This document shows, piece after piece, positions 1 through 6,279 of a stretch of DNA of 6,921 bases. The translations under genes and the position numbers were made by a program. The notes beneath the pieces were generated by a model that was given only the letters and a program-made list of their open reading frames with translations, did no database searches and was not told the origin of the DNA. Source of the stretch: Candidatus Thorarchaeota archaeon (lineage in GTDB: Archaea; Asgardarchaeota; Thorarchaeia; Thorarchaeales; Thorarchaeaceae); assembly GCA_030642465.1 (NCBI GenBank), contig DAOWNS010000098.1:1-6921 (forward strand). Reading direction: 5' to 3'. Each line of letters opens with the position of its first letter. Position 1 is the stretch's first letter.

Positions 1-1
1 A

Positions 2-598
2 TTGATAATGACATTCATTATCGATTCCACGAACATGTACGGGGGCATGAATGGATTGGAGGCGGGGTTGGCGGCTGTAAACTCGTCAGCCGTGGTTTCG
101 TACGTGTTTCTTCTTCCGCTATTCACGGGGAATGCACTCGTACAGAACCAGTTAGATTCTGGTACAGTTGCGGCGGCTCTACTGGGCGCGATGCTGGCGT
201 TTCTTGTTTACAACAAATACCCAGCAAAGATTCTGCCAGGTGATGTTGGGAGACTGCCAATTGGCGCAGCAATAGCTGTGGCATTGATTTTGGGGAACAT
301 GGATAGGCTAGCAATTATCATCTTTGCACCCTTTGCAGTGAATTTCTTGCTTTACATCATATATAGGATTCACGTGAAAAGGACGGGGATGGACTACGTT
401 AAGTTTGCCAGCCCCAGAGAAGATGGGACTTTGGAAGTAGTCGGCCCATTCATCATGTACTGGATACTCCCTCATCTTTTCAAGAACATGACCGAAAAGA
501 AGAATGTGCTTCTTCTCGTCATCTTTCAGGCACTCTTGGCCTATGGAACAGTATTCCTTCTTCTAATAGCATACCCGTGGGGAATTGGATTATTCTAG
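2..598 (+). CDS. GlcNAc-1-phosphate transferase, Alg7/DPAGT1-like (glycosyltransferase family 4), 5'-truncated by the window edge
   Basis: This is the C-terminal 198 or so residues of an integral membrane enzyme; the gene begins upstream of the window. The family moves a sugar-1-phosphate (GlcNAc-1-P in Alg7/DPAGT1) from its UDP-sugar onto a polyprenyl or dolichyl phosphate, the first committed step of lipid-linked glycan synthesis for N-glycosylation. Seen in the sequence: the motif N-M-Y-G-G-M-N-G-L-E-A-G at fragment residues 11-22, matching the N-x-x-x-G-x-N-G-L-E-x-G signature of the eukaryotic/archaeal branch; a P-G-D-V-G-R-L-P-I-G loop at 79-88, equivalent to the conserved G-D-T loop; and F-A-P-F-A-V-N-F-L-L-Y at 108-118, resembling the Alg7 segment around F-N-F-L-Y. 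Hydrophobic segments at about 28-42, 53-70, 85-100, 104-121 and 168-192 look like membrane helices. The TTG at base 2 is not the true start. The substrate sugar is inferred from family resemblance only. Its TAG stop overlaps the top6A stop. Confidence 0.85.
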   Translation: MIMTFIIDSTNMYGGMNGLEAGLAAVNSSAVVSYVFLLPLFTGNALVQNQLDSGTVAAALLGAMLAFLVYNKYPAKILPGDVGRLPIGAAIAVALILGNMDRLAIIIFAPFAVNFLLYIIYRIHVKRTGMDYVKFASPREDGTLEVVGPFIMYWILPHLFKNMTEKKNVLLLVIFQALLAYGTVFLLLIAYPWGIGLF

Positions 599-1647
599 TG
601 AATTTTCTCTGGGAGATACTTATCCACAACATAGTCCATACCATGCCTACTGAATGCCTGTTGTTCCGCCTTCCTCTGCAACTGACGGAAATCACGGATG
701 TGGTCTTGCCAAATGGAATCAGAATATCTCACGTCTTTTGAGAGCTCGTCTAGGCGCTTCAGGTCGGCATTGTTCAGTGGCTCCGATGGTAAGGAGTATT
801 TGGATATATCATCAGCAGTGACTCCAATCCATTCCGCATCCGGCGTTGTCAACCCCTGGATGTGCGCGGCGTTGGCACTGCCTGTGGAGATAACTCGTGC
901 AATATGCATTCCCCAAGGATCTCCATCCGTGAAGACGTACACAGGTAGATTCAGATCGTCATGTAGTCGACGCATCAACTGACGCGTGGCTCGTGGGGGT
1001 TGCCCTCCCAAGTGTATCAACACTGCATTGAAACGTTCCCAAGCTCTTGTTTCAATCAGACGAGAGAATATGCCTCCGGATTCAACTGCTAGAATCAACT
1101 CCGCCTTGGATTCGACTGGATCCGCTGTTACCAGTGCTGGACCTATCGGCAACCCATCAGGACTGAGTGTAAGGTCCACGTCCCGTCCCTCGTATCCCGG
1201 AACAGTGTAGCGCATTGTCACCTGACCATAGATTGACGAGCGCTCCTCCGGAAACACACCAAATGCTTCTCTGGCAATCCCTGTCAAGCACTCAAGATCT
1301 GTTACAGTTCGATCTGATTCGGCTTGATCTGTAAATTCTACGCCGAATGCTTCGCTTGAGTAGTAGAGGTCTCTTAGGGAAGAGGTTCTGCCAGCCTGTA
1401 GCAGTTGCTTCGCGTAGGAAGCGACCCAAACAAGTTGTGTGAAACTCTTGATATGGCGAAGGTTGCTGGAGTCTCTTATAACTCGAGCATTACCAAGAAC
1501 GAATTGCTTACTCTCTTCATCATACACGAGATTCCCAGTCCCGCGACCCGGAAGCTCTAGCGTTGGAAATTCTTCGTTATCGATTGACTGAACTATGGCA
1601 GTTCCGAGGTCTTTGAGGGCGCTTAATGACTTGAACTGATCAGACAT
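595..1647 (-). CDS. top6A: DNA topoisomerase VI subunit A (Spo11-type catalytic subunit)
   Basis: Topo VI is an A2B2 type IIB topoisomerase that cuts both DNA strands, passes a second duplex through, and reseals, using ATP bound by subunit B. Subunit A forms the covalent tyrosyl-DNA link. The product is 350 residues, close to the usual 355-390. The winged-helix part contains R-D-L-Y-Y-S-S-E, with catalytic Tyr96 (the second Y, aligned with the Spo11 tyrosine). The Toprim domain has A-V-E-S-G-G-I-F with Glu189 and F-T-D-G-D-P-W-G with Asp241 and Asp243, the expected metal ligands. The ATG at 1647 is preferred because GAGGTG lies 7 bases upstream (1660-1655). A longer frame to 1722 would run far into top6B and adds residues unlike the family. 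The ATG overlaps the end of top6B by 8 bp (ATGTCTGA), implying coupled translation of the two subunits. The stop TAG lies in a CTAG shared with the convergent transferase gene. Confidence 0.97.
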   Translation of the reverse strand: MSDQFKSLSALKDLGTAIVQSIDNEEFPTLELPGRGTGNLVYDEESKQFVLGNARVIRDSSNLRHIKSFTQLVWVASYAKQLLQAGRTSSLRDLYYSSEAFGVEFTDQAESDRTVTDLECLTGIAREAFGVFPEERSSIYGQVTMRYTVPGYEGRDVDLTLSPDGLPIGPALVTADPVESKAELILAVESGGIFSRLIETRAWERFNAVLIHLGGQPPRATRQLMRRLHDDLNLPVYVFTDGDPWGMHIARVISTGSANAAHIQGLTTPDAEWIGVTADDISKYSLPSEPLNNADLKRLDELSKDVRYSDSIWQDHIRDFRQLQRKAEQQAFSRHGMDYVVDKYLPEKIH

Positions 1648-3157
1648 GATAACCCACCTCGAATAATCTATGAACGAGTTCAGCTGTTGATGGAATCGCA
1701 TCACATTCCGCCAATTCCGCACTGAACTGTGCCACCTGTTTCATTGCCTTATCAAATTCGCGTTTTTTCTGCGCATCGCGCACCGAACGTTCGTCCCCCT
1801 TTAGAGTCTTCTTCAGATTTCTTCCTAATTCTCTAAGCAACGAGAGTGCTTCGTGCTCAATCTCTGGCAAAGAGGCAATCGATTGTTTTCCAGCGGCTTT
1901 GAAGGGAATTCTCGTCGAGCAGAGATGAAGGAAGATTGAAACGGGAGTGGTCGACCCGACCCCGTATTTTACCCAGTTCACCTTTTTCAGCATCCTTGTA
2001 AGAACATCCTCACCACTGTCGTACAAGAGAGGAACTCGGTTGGCAAATCTGTACAGTGTCGGAACATCGGCCGCACGCGCGCCCGTACCAATCGCTGCAA
2101 CGCCCTCGACAATGAATGCATTACCGCTCCATTCGGTAGGCCCTCTGCTTCCGTAGGTCAGAGCTGAGGGGGCAAATACAGATTCAACTGAGGTAAGGAA
2201 GGCATCCTTTCCAATCGGACTGAGACATTTGCCATCCGGACGACCGAGTCCGTCATAGGAGCGAAGTGCAGAGCTAAGACGAGAGAGATCTCCCCGACTA
2301 AGCGTATTTACAACCTGCCGAGGATTGATGGACAAGAATTTGAGAAAACGCGTTGCAGTACGTGTTCCCATCCTTTGAAATGATTCAACCAAGAAATCAT
2401 GGAGACTCCGCTCACCGGTGTCAGCAACAAGCCGCCGAAGCAATTCCAAATCAGCACCATGAGGGTGCGGTTTTGATGCTAAGGTTGGTGCTGGAAGCAT
2501 CTGGTGCCACCTGCCCATCCTCATTACAGAGGACCCGTTGATTACAAGTTCCATGTTTGCATGAGGAGAAGCCACTGTTGTCAATTGTAGATAATCGTAT
2601 ACGCGGTTTCTTGATCGGTTGAGATCGCCCTTGAGCCTGATTGTTACTTCGGTACCAGGACCTTCTCGTTCATGTGATTCGTCAGATAGAATCACAGGCT
2701 GATTGTTCTTGATGTCAATGAGAAGCTGGTAGGACCTTCCAGTTGTGTGACTAGTTTGAGTCAATACAATCACGGGAGAGTCCGTAGTGATTTGTCCATA
2801 GAGCACCGCCATGGTTACTCCGAGGCCAAAGGTTCCTCGCCTCTGTCGTGCTGTGAATTTATCACCATAGAGCACCCGAGCGAAGGCGTTGGGAACTTCG
2901 CCGTAGGGAACTCCAGTGCCATTGTCAGACACCATGATTCTTACAATGCCGGACCGCTCTTCATCTATACTCACTCGCACATCAGGCTGCCTGCGTGCCT
3001 CCTCGCATGCATCAATGCTGTTCTCCACCAACTCCCTAACTGTGGAATACACTGCCTGACTCGGATTGCCAAAGCCTGCCATTTGGCGATTGCGATAGAA
3101 GAACTCTGCAGGTGAGATGCTGCTGAATTCCCCGTGTAGGGAGCTACCTTGATTCAT
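1640..3157 (-). CDS. top6B: DNA topoisomerase VI subunit B (GHKL ATPase subunit)
   Basis: This is the ATP-binding gate subunit of topo VI; dimerisation on ATP binding drives strand passage by subunit A. The 505-residue product resembles the short form (about 530 in Sulfolobus) and has no obvious extra C-terminal Ig-like domain. GHKL motifs are seen in order: the N-box V-R-E-L-V-E-N-S-I-D-A-C at 40-51 (Glu42, Asn46), V-S-D-N-G-T-G-V-P at 76-84 (Asp78), and the ATP lid R-R-G-T-F-G-L-G-V at 106-114. An H2TH-like helical segment lies near 235-300. The transducer includes F-A-N-R-V-P-L-L-Y at 371-379 and H-L-C-S-T-R-I-P-F-K at 411-420. The switch loop reads N-W-V-K-Y-G at 394-399, whereas the Sulfolobus enzyme has W-K-x-Y, so the lysine is displaced by one position. 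The ATG at 3157 is the only sensible start and gives the family N-terminus (S-P-A-E-F-F-Y-R-N-R at 15-24); its SD is weak (GGA five bases upstream). It follows the KH gene by 54 bp. Confidence 0.97.
   Translation of the reverse strand: MNQGSSLHGEFSSISPAEFFYRNRQMAGFGNPSQAVYSTVRELVENSIDACEEARRQPDVRVSIDEERSGIVRIMVSDNGTGVPYGEVPNAFARVLYGDKFTARQRRGTFGLGVTMAVLYGQITTDSPVIVLTQTSHTTGRSYQLLIDIKNNQPVILSDESHEREGPGTEVTIRLKGDLNRSRNRVYDYLQLTTVASPHANMELVINGSSVMRMGRWHQMLPAPTLASKPHPHGADLELLRRLVADTGERSLHDFLVESFQRMGTRTATRFLKFLSINPRQVVNTLSRGDLSRLSSALRSYDGLGRPDGKCLSPIGKDAFLTSVESVFAPSALTYGSRGPTEWSGNAFIVEGVAAIGTGARAADVPTLYRFANRVPLLYDSGEDVLTRMLKKVNWVKYGVGSTTPVSIFLHLCSTRIPFKAAGKQSIASLPEIEHEALSLLRELGRNLKKTLKGDERSVRDAQKKREFDKAMKQVAQFSAELAECDAIPSTAELVHRLFEVGYHV
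1655..1660 (-). promoter_or_regulatory. Ribosome binding site of top6A, inside the end of top6B
   Basis: GAGGTG on the minus strand, 7 bases before the ATG at 1647. It decides the top6A start and lies within top6B coding sequence, so the same ribosome or a re-initiating one can begin subunit A right after finishing subunit B. Confidence 0.75.
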
Positions 3158-3211
3158 ACCGTTCCGAATGCAAAAGAGTTCAACTTCATATTAGACGAGG
3201 TATTACAGCGA

Positions 3212-3775
3212 TCAGAAGTCCTCTTCCCATAGCTCCGCCTTCTGACGATTCATCTCTCTGCGCATCTTCTCAAGATACCTGTAGACCGTGCCGTGAGGGG
3301 CTCCTCCAATGAGCATGTCTATTGCGCGACTTGAGAACTCAAGCCCGGGGTCAGCACCAATCACTGAAACTGTACGACCGTATACCGAAATTTTGGTTTC
3401 TGTAATCTCTTCAATGGCTCTGCGGGTGCGACCATTCTCTCCGATTATTCTGCCAGCAACACGTTTCAGCTGGTTCGGTGATGTTCCCACAGCATCGCGC
3501 AATGATATTACAACTAATCTAGTATCCTCATCAATAAGTGAGAGAGCCCTCTTCGGGCTGAATCCTCGAGCCATTGCACGAATCATGTCACGTGCCTTCC
3601 AAGCAAGCACAGGATCCTCGGTCTTCTCGGGGCTGGTGATGGTCACAATACCTTCCTGATTTACCTTTATCTCAACATTAGTGAGCTTCTGAACCCGCTT
3701 CCTCACTCGCCCGTTTCGTCCAACAATAACGCCAAGCCTTTCGGCGGGCACTCTGACAGTTTCACTATACCGCAT
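3212..3775 (-). CDS. dim2: KH-domain pre-rRNA processing protein, archaeal Dim2/Pno1 (Krr1-like) homologue
   Basis: Two RNA-binding KH domains make up most of this 187-residue cytoplasmic protein. KH1 has the loop G-R-N-G at residues 19-22 (V-I-V-G-R-N-G-R) and KH2 has G-E-N-G at 112-115 (R-I-I-G-E-N-G-R-T-R-R-A-I-E). The C-terminal stretch G-A-P-H-G-T-V-Y-R-Y-L-E at 158-169 is typical of Dim2/Pno1. In eukaryotes Dim2 binds near the 3' end of small-subunit rRNA and helps Nob1 cut the precursor; archaeal homologues are thought to do the same. The ATG at 3775 is chosen because GGTGAG (3788-3783) lies 7 bases upstream. A GTG at 3787 would add four residues (M-R-N-E) but would sit inside that SD and overlap rio1. 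It starts one base after the rio1 stop, so the two are almost certainly co-transcribed and translationally linked, fitting the joint role of Rio1 and Dim2 in late 40S/30S maturation. Confidence 0.93.
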   Translation of the reverse strand: MRYSETVRVPAERLGVIVGRNGRVRKRVQKLTNVEIKVNQEGIVTITSPEKTEDPVLAWKARDMIRAMARGFSPKRALSLIDEDTRLVVISLRDAVGTSPNQLKRVAGRIIGENGRTRRAIEEITETKISVYGRTVSVIGADPGLEFSSRAIDMLIGGAPHGTVYRYLEKMRREMNRQKAELWEEDF

Positions 3776-3776
3776 C

Positions 3777-4562
3777 TCATTTCTCACCAGAAGAGAGAAT
3801 ATACTTGGTTATGACCTTTGGATCTTCTGTTTCGACACCTAGCTTCCTAAAGTATTGGGTTATGTTTTGAATGTCACGGAACAGGTACCGTCCAGCGCTA
3901 GTGTGACCCTTAAGTACGGCTTGAGAAACGTCGATGATAATCGGCTCGTCTTGCCATAGTATATTGTACTCACTAAGGTCTGCATGCACAAGGCTGGCTT
4001 CTTTGTAACCTTGCTCGATTATCTCAATCAGTTGGTTGAAGACTTCAACTGGAGATTCCAGTTCAATATTTTTGAGTAGTGGCGCAGGAAAACCATGTTC
4101 ATCTCCGATGAACTCCATGACTAACACATTGCGCTCAATGCCCAGTGGCTTTGGAACCTTGATTCCGGCCTCATGATAACGAATCAGGTTCTTGTATTCT
4201 TTCATTGCCCACTGCGGAATCAGGGACCGACTTCGCTTGGCTACGCGCTGAAACCGAGGATCTCCAACGATGTACTCACGCATCCAATTGGTTTCTGCAG
4301 TGCTTATTCTGTATATCTTGACAGCAACCGAGTTGCCTTCAAGATCTACGCCTCGATACACATTGGCCTCCTTTCCTGTGCTGATAGCACCATGCAGCTC
4401 ATGAAGCACCCCGCGGTTGAACAACTTGTAGAGAATCTTCAGAGTGGGAGGATCAATTACGCCCTCAACCACCTTGAGCTCATCAGCATCTTTTCTGCGC
4501 TTCATCTTACGGCGTTCTAGCTTGTCGTCAATCAGTTTGCGTTGAGTTTCTGCACGTTTCAA
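3777..4562 (-). CDS. rio1: RIO1-family serine/threonine protein kinase/ATPase
   Basis: Atypical kinase that, in eukaryotes, binds late pre-40S particles and through ATP hydrolysis promotes final rRNA processing and release of assembly factors; archaeal Rio1 is thought to act on small-subunit maturation. The 261-residue product shows the Rio1-specific ATP loop S-T-G-K-E-A-N-V-Y at 61-69, the lysine of V-A-V-K-I-Y-R (Lys82), the catalytic loop V-H-A-D-L-S-E-Y-N at 192-200 (Asp195, Asn200) and the metal-binding I-D-V-S-Q-A-V with Asp211. The S-T-G-K-E-A-N and I-D-V-S-Q motifs mark Rio1 rather than Rio2. The basic N-terminal helix region (1-30) is usual. Start: a TTG at 4562, with SD GGAGTGA nine bases upstream and an in-frame TGA just above it (4574-4572). 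The first ATG, at 4505, has no SD. It lies 82 bp after aIF1A and one base before the KH gene. Confidence 0.95.
   Translation of the reverse strand: MKRAETQRKLIDDKLERRKMKRRKDADELKVVEGVIDPPTLKILYKLFNRGVLHELHGAISTGKEANVYRGVDLEGNSVAVKIYRISTAETNWMREYIVGDPRFQRVAKRSRSLIPQWAMKEYKNLIRYHEAGIKVPKPLGIERNVLVMEFIGDEHGFPAPLLKNIELESPVEVFNQLIEIIEQGYKEASLVHADLSEYNILWQDEPIIIDVSQAVLKGHTSAGRYLFRDIQNITQYFRKLGVETEDPKVITKYILSSGEK
3783..3788 (-). promoter_or_regulatory. Ribosome binding site of the KH gene
   Basis: GGTGAG within the last codons of rio1, 7 bases before the ATG at 3775. It favours this ATG over the GTG at 3787. Confidence 0.65.
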
Positions 4563-4571
4563 ATCGAACTG

Positions 4572-4578
4572 TCACTCC
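4572..4578 (-). promoter_or_regulatory. Ribosome binding site deciding the TTG start of rio1
   Basis: GGAGTGA on the minus strand, nine bases before the TTG at 4562. Part of it forms the in-frame TGA that blocks any longer frame. Confidence 0.65.
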
Positions 4579-4607
4579 AGATTGCAGGGCCCATGGAAAT
4601 CCAATAC

Positions 4608-4615
4608 CGAAAATA
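4608..4615 (-). promoter_or_regulatory. Weak TATA-like element before rio1
   Basis: CTATTTTC on the minus strand, centred about 50 bases before the rio1 start. A start site about 25 bases downstream (near 4587) would leave the SD in a short leader. The match to an archaeal TATA box is poor, so rio1 may instead be transcribed from the aIF1A promoter. Confidence 0.25.
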
Positions 4616-4621
4616 GCCCGT

Positions 4622-4633
4622 AAGAAGAAAAAG
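4622..4633 (-). terminator. T-rich tract after aIF1A, possible archaeal (partial) terminator
   Basis: Minus-strand tract C-TTTTT-C-TT-C-TT beginning 12 bases after the aIF1A stop. Archaeal RNA polymerase can end transcription at U-rich tracts without a hairpin, and no stable hairpin is seen here. It could reduce read-through into rio1. Confidence 0.4.
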
Positions 4634-4644
4634 TCTTGGAACTA

Positions 4645-5004
4645 TCAAAACATCTTCAGATAGCCTTTCTTCTGGAGCCACTCAATCTCATTGCCCCTGT
4701 AGCGCCATACCACATCACACTTGGCGTCGGTCTGAAACTCCCATGGAACAACCAGAACTGTGTCCCCAACTCGCATCCAGACTCGCTTTTTCATGCGTCC
4801 AAGGATACGACCTACTCGAATCTCACCGTCTTCACATCTTACTCTGACTCTGTCAAAGCCCAACATCTGAACGATGATGCCAAAGAGTTCTCCATCATCT
4901 CTCCTTGGCGTCCGCACTCGCATTATTTCTTCGCCAGGTGCGGGAGCGCCTCTATGACCGCGCTTTGATTTTCCTTTTTTCTTTCCTTTTCCTCTTGGGG
5001 GCAA
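4645..5004 (-). CDS. eif1a: Translation initiation factor aIF1A
   Basis: aIF1A binds the A-site region of the small ribosomal subunit and helps mRNA scanning or start-codon selection and initiator tRNA binding. The 119-residue product has an S1-like OB fold (about 37-105) with the family segments Q-M-L-G-F-D-R-V-R-V-R-C at 46-57, G-R-I-L-G-R-M-K-K-R-V-W at 65-76, G-D-T-V-L-V-V-P-W at 80-88 and D-V-V-W-R-Y at 97-102, ending in E-W-L-Q-K-K-G-Y-L at 108-116. The first 25 residues are rich in Lys, Arg and Gly and resemble the basic N-terminal tail of eukaryotic eIF1A; there is no acidic C-terminal tail. Start: a TTG at 5004 six bases after GGAGG, the best SD in the window. The next in-frame ATG (codon 28) would remove the tail. 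The TGA stop is followed at once by an in-frame TAG. Confidence 0.96.
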   Translation of the reverse strand: MPPRGKGKKKGKSKRGHRGAPAPGEEIMRVRTPRRDDGELFGIIVQMLGFDRVRVRCEDGEIRVGRILGRMKKRVWMRVGDTVLVVPWEFQTDAKCDVVWRYRGNEIEWLQKKGYLKMF

Positions 5005-5008
5005 GTTA

Positions 5009-5015
5009 ATCCTCC
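5009..5015 (-). promoter_or_regulatory. Strong ribosome binding site for the TTG start of aIF1A
   Basis: GGAGGAT on the minus strand, with six bases between GGAGG and the TTG at 5004. It is a near-perfect complement to the 16S 3' end and makes the TTG start credible. Confidence 0.75.
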
Positions 5016-5070
5016 AGTTAGAAGCCAGACTACTCGGTCTAATGGCTTCGAAAGAATACGCATTGGAGGG

Positions 5071-5080
5071 CCATTTAAGC
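5071..5080 (-). promoter_or_regulatory. Candidate TATA box for aIF1A and the downstream operon
   Basis: GCTTAAATGG on the minus strand in the 160-bp gap (5005-5164) between nmd3 and aIF1A. A start site about 25 bases downstream (near 5050) would give a leader of about 45 bases that includes the SD. A second, poorer candidate, CTTTATGC, lies near 5116-5123. The rest of the gap shows no gene. Confidence 0.4.
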
Positions 5081-5099
5081 GTACCTACACATGAGCGAG

Positions 5100-5138
5100 C
5101 CTACGTGACCCCATTGCATAAAGAAGCGGGAGCGTAGG
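5100..5138. repeat. Short inverted repeat between nmd3 and aIF1A
   Basis: CCTACG at 5100-5105 is the exact reverse complement of CGTAGG at 5133-5138, separated by 27 bases. It lies between the nmd3 stop and the aIF1A promoter candidate. The stem is short and the loop long, so chance is possible. Confidence 0.3.
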
Positions 5139-5164
5139 GTCCTCACGGTTTTGTGAAGGAATTC

Positions 5165-6250
5165 TTAGTCCCCAGTTGGTAGAGGGTAGAAACGCCCGTC
5201 GATTTGCACGACATGAATAACACTGCCATTTTTGCTCTTAGGATGCAAGAGTTGATCCTCAACCTCGAGTGTTTCATACGTTTTCGAGTCCATGAGCTGA
5301 GCAGGTTCCCCACGCTGGCGAGAGATAACCATACATTGCCGACTCTCAGATGACGGAGCAAGAAACTCAATTCTCTTCCATTTGGAACTCTTTGGATTGA
5401 TTGTGAATGTAGAGCTCTCAGTGAGATTATAACATGAGATGCCGCTCTTGCTCATGGACTGAATCTGACAGGGTTTCGTGGCGACCCTTATGAAATCACC
5501 AGTGACAAATCTGTGAAGCCTAAGCAAGATTGTGGTTCGATATTGATCCTTGCCTCTTTTCTGCCCAACCAGTTTGTAGTTCACCTTTTTGTCTGCCAAG
5601 AACGTGCGTTCAATCTCATCTGCAAGACGTCGACAGAGGCGTTCTGAACCAATTCGAAAATCAAGCCCGTACCGGTCCTTGCTCGCCGAGGTGATGAAAG
5701 CTTTGACGTCTTTCCCGTATGCTTCCACTGTTCGTTGAGTGACAATAGTGTTGATTTTCTCTTCTTCCTGTTCAGTGAGTGGGCGATTGTCGGCTCGTAT
5801 CTGGAGAATTGCGTTATAGTAGCCGCCACTCATCATTCCGCAGGTATCACAAGTCCCATGACTGAATCTGACCTCTACTGGATAACTCTCTTCGTGGAGA
5901 GGAAGAGTGTTGTGGGAGCGGCCCGATGCATTCACCCTAACGTGCAATACCCGATCGAGCCGATTCTCCTCTTCAAGTGAAATCTCAACGCCCGAAACGT
6001 TGCGTTTCACGCTCCGGTGCAGCAGTATCTCCAGCTGTCGCTCAATCAGCTCATCTTTAGCTGAAGGAGGCCCAATAATCACTTTCCAGCCACCTGGTAC
6101 CTTCACTGCTCCACAACGTTTGCATGTGCGAATCTGAAGCGGAGTGTCCACATGGATTAGAGGGTGATCCTTTGCATAGCATGAAGCGCACAGTCCTTCC
6201 AGAACTGCATCTTCACCGCAGATGTAACAGGGTGCTGGCAAGTCTATCAA
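5165..6250 (-). CDS. nmd3: NMD3-family large ribosomal subunit maturation factor
   Basis: In eukaryotes NMD3 binds the joining face of the 60S subunit and serves as its nuclear export adaptor; in archaea, with no nucleus, it presumably acts only in late 50S maturation. The 361-residue product matches archaeal NMD3 length. The zinc-binding N-terminus has four C-x2-C pairs: Cys8/11, Cys21/24, Cys43/46 and Cys134/137. Family segments follow: S-G-G-Y-Y-N-A-I-L-Q-I-R at 141-152, then D-R-Y-G-L-D-F-R-I-G-S at 192-202 and R-L-C-R-R-L-A at 204-210. The C-terminal part (about 220-361) is beta-rich in character, as expected for the eIF5A-like and OB-like domains. The start is TTG at 6250: an in-frame TAA lies seven codons above, no ATG or GTG intervenes, and the first C-x2-C is at codon 8. 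There is no SD, but a TATA-like element about 24 bases upstream suggests a leaderless mRNA. It is divergent from the DUF134 gene and 160 bp ahead of aIF1A. Confidence 0.92.
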   Translation of the reverse strand: MIDLPAPCYICGEDAVLEGLCASCYAKDHPLIHVDTPLQIRTCKRCGAVKVPGGWKVIIGPPSAKDELIERQLEILLHRSVKRNVSGVEISLEEENRLDRVLHVRVNASGRSHNTLPLHEESYPVEVRFSHGTCDTCGMMSGGYYNAILQIRADNRPLTEQEEEKINTIVTQRTVEAYGKDVKAFITSASKDRYGLDFRIGSERLCRRLADEIERTFLADKKVNYKLVGQKRGKDQYRTTILLRLHRFVTGDFIRVATKPCQIQSMSKSGISCYNLTESSTFTINPKSSKWKRIEFLAPSSESRQCMVISRQRGEPAQLMDSKTYETLEVEDQLLHPKSKNGSVIHVVQIDGRFYPLPTGD

Positions 6251-6261
6251 CTGAGAAGTAT

Positions 6262-6279
6262 CGTTAAACCTTTAAAATG
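6262..6279. promoter_or_regulatory. AT-rich divergent promoter core between nmd3 and the DUF134 gene
   Basis: On the minus strand, TTTTAAAGG (6277-6269) is centred about 24 bases before the nmd3 TTG, the right distance for transcription to start at or near the start codon itself. Read on the plus strand, the same bases give TTTAAAAT (6271-6278), a good archaeal TATA match that could serve the DUF134 gene with a leader of roughly 75 bases. Both uses are inferred from position and sequence only. Confidence 0.5.

Noticed and set aside
1648..1722. A 25-residue N-terminal extension of Top6A
   Set aside because: It lies inside top6B, has no SD at its start, and the ATG at 1647 has GAGGTG at ideal spacing and gives the family length.
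2747..3115. A 122-codon plus-strand open frame opposite top6B
   Set aside because: It is antisense to highly conserved GHKL motifs, and its translation resembles no family I know.
3309..3659. A 116-codon plus-strand open frame opposite the KH gene
   Set aside because: It is the antisense shadow of two recognisable KH domains, with no SD or homology cue.
4173..4520. A 115-codon plus-strand open frame opposite rio1
   Set aside because: It is antisense to kinase motifs and has no supporting signal.
4636..4968. A 110-codon plus-strand open frame opposite aIF1A
   Set aside because: It mirrors the aIF1A coding region almost exactly and has no independent evidence.
5005..5164. A tRNA or small RNA in the gap between nmd3 and aIF1A
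   Set aside because: No cloverleaf, no T-loop consensus and no C/D box pair were found; only a weak 6-bp inverted repeat and promoter-like elements are visible.
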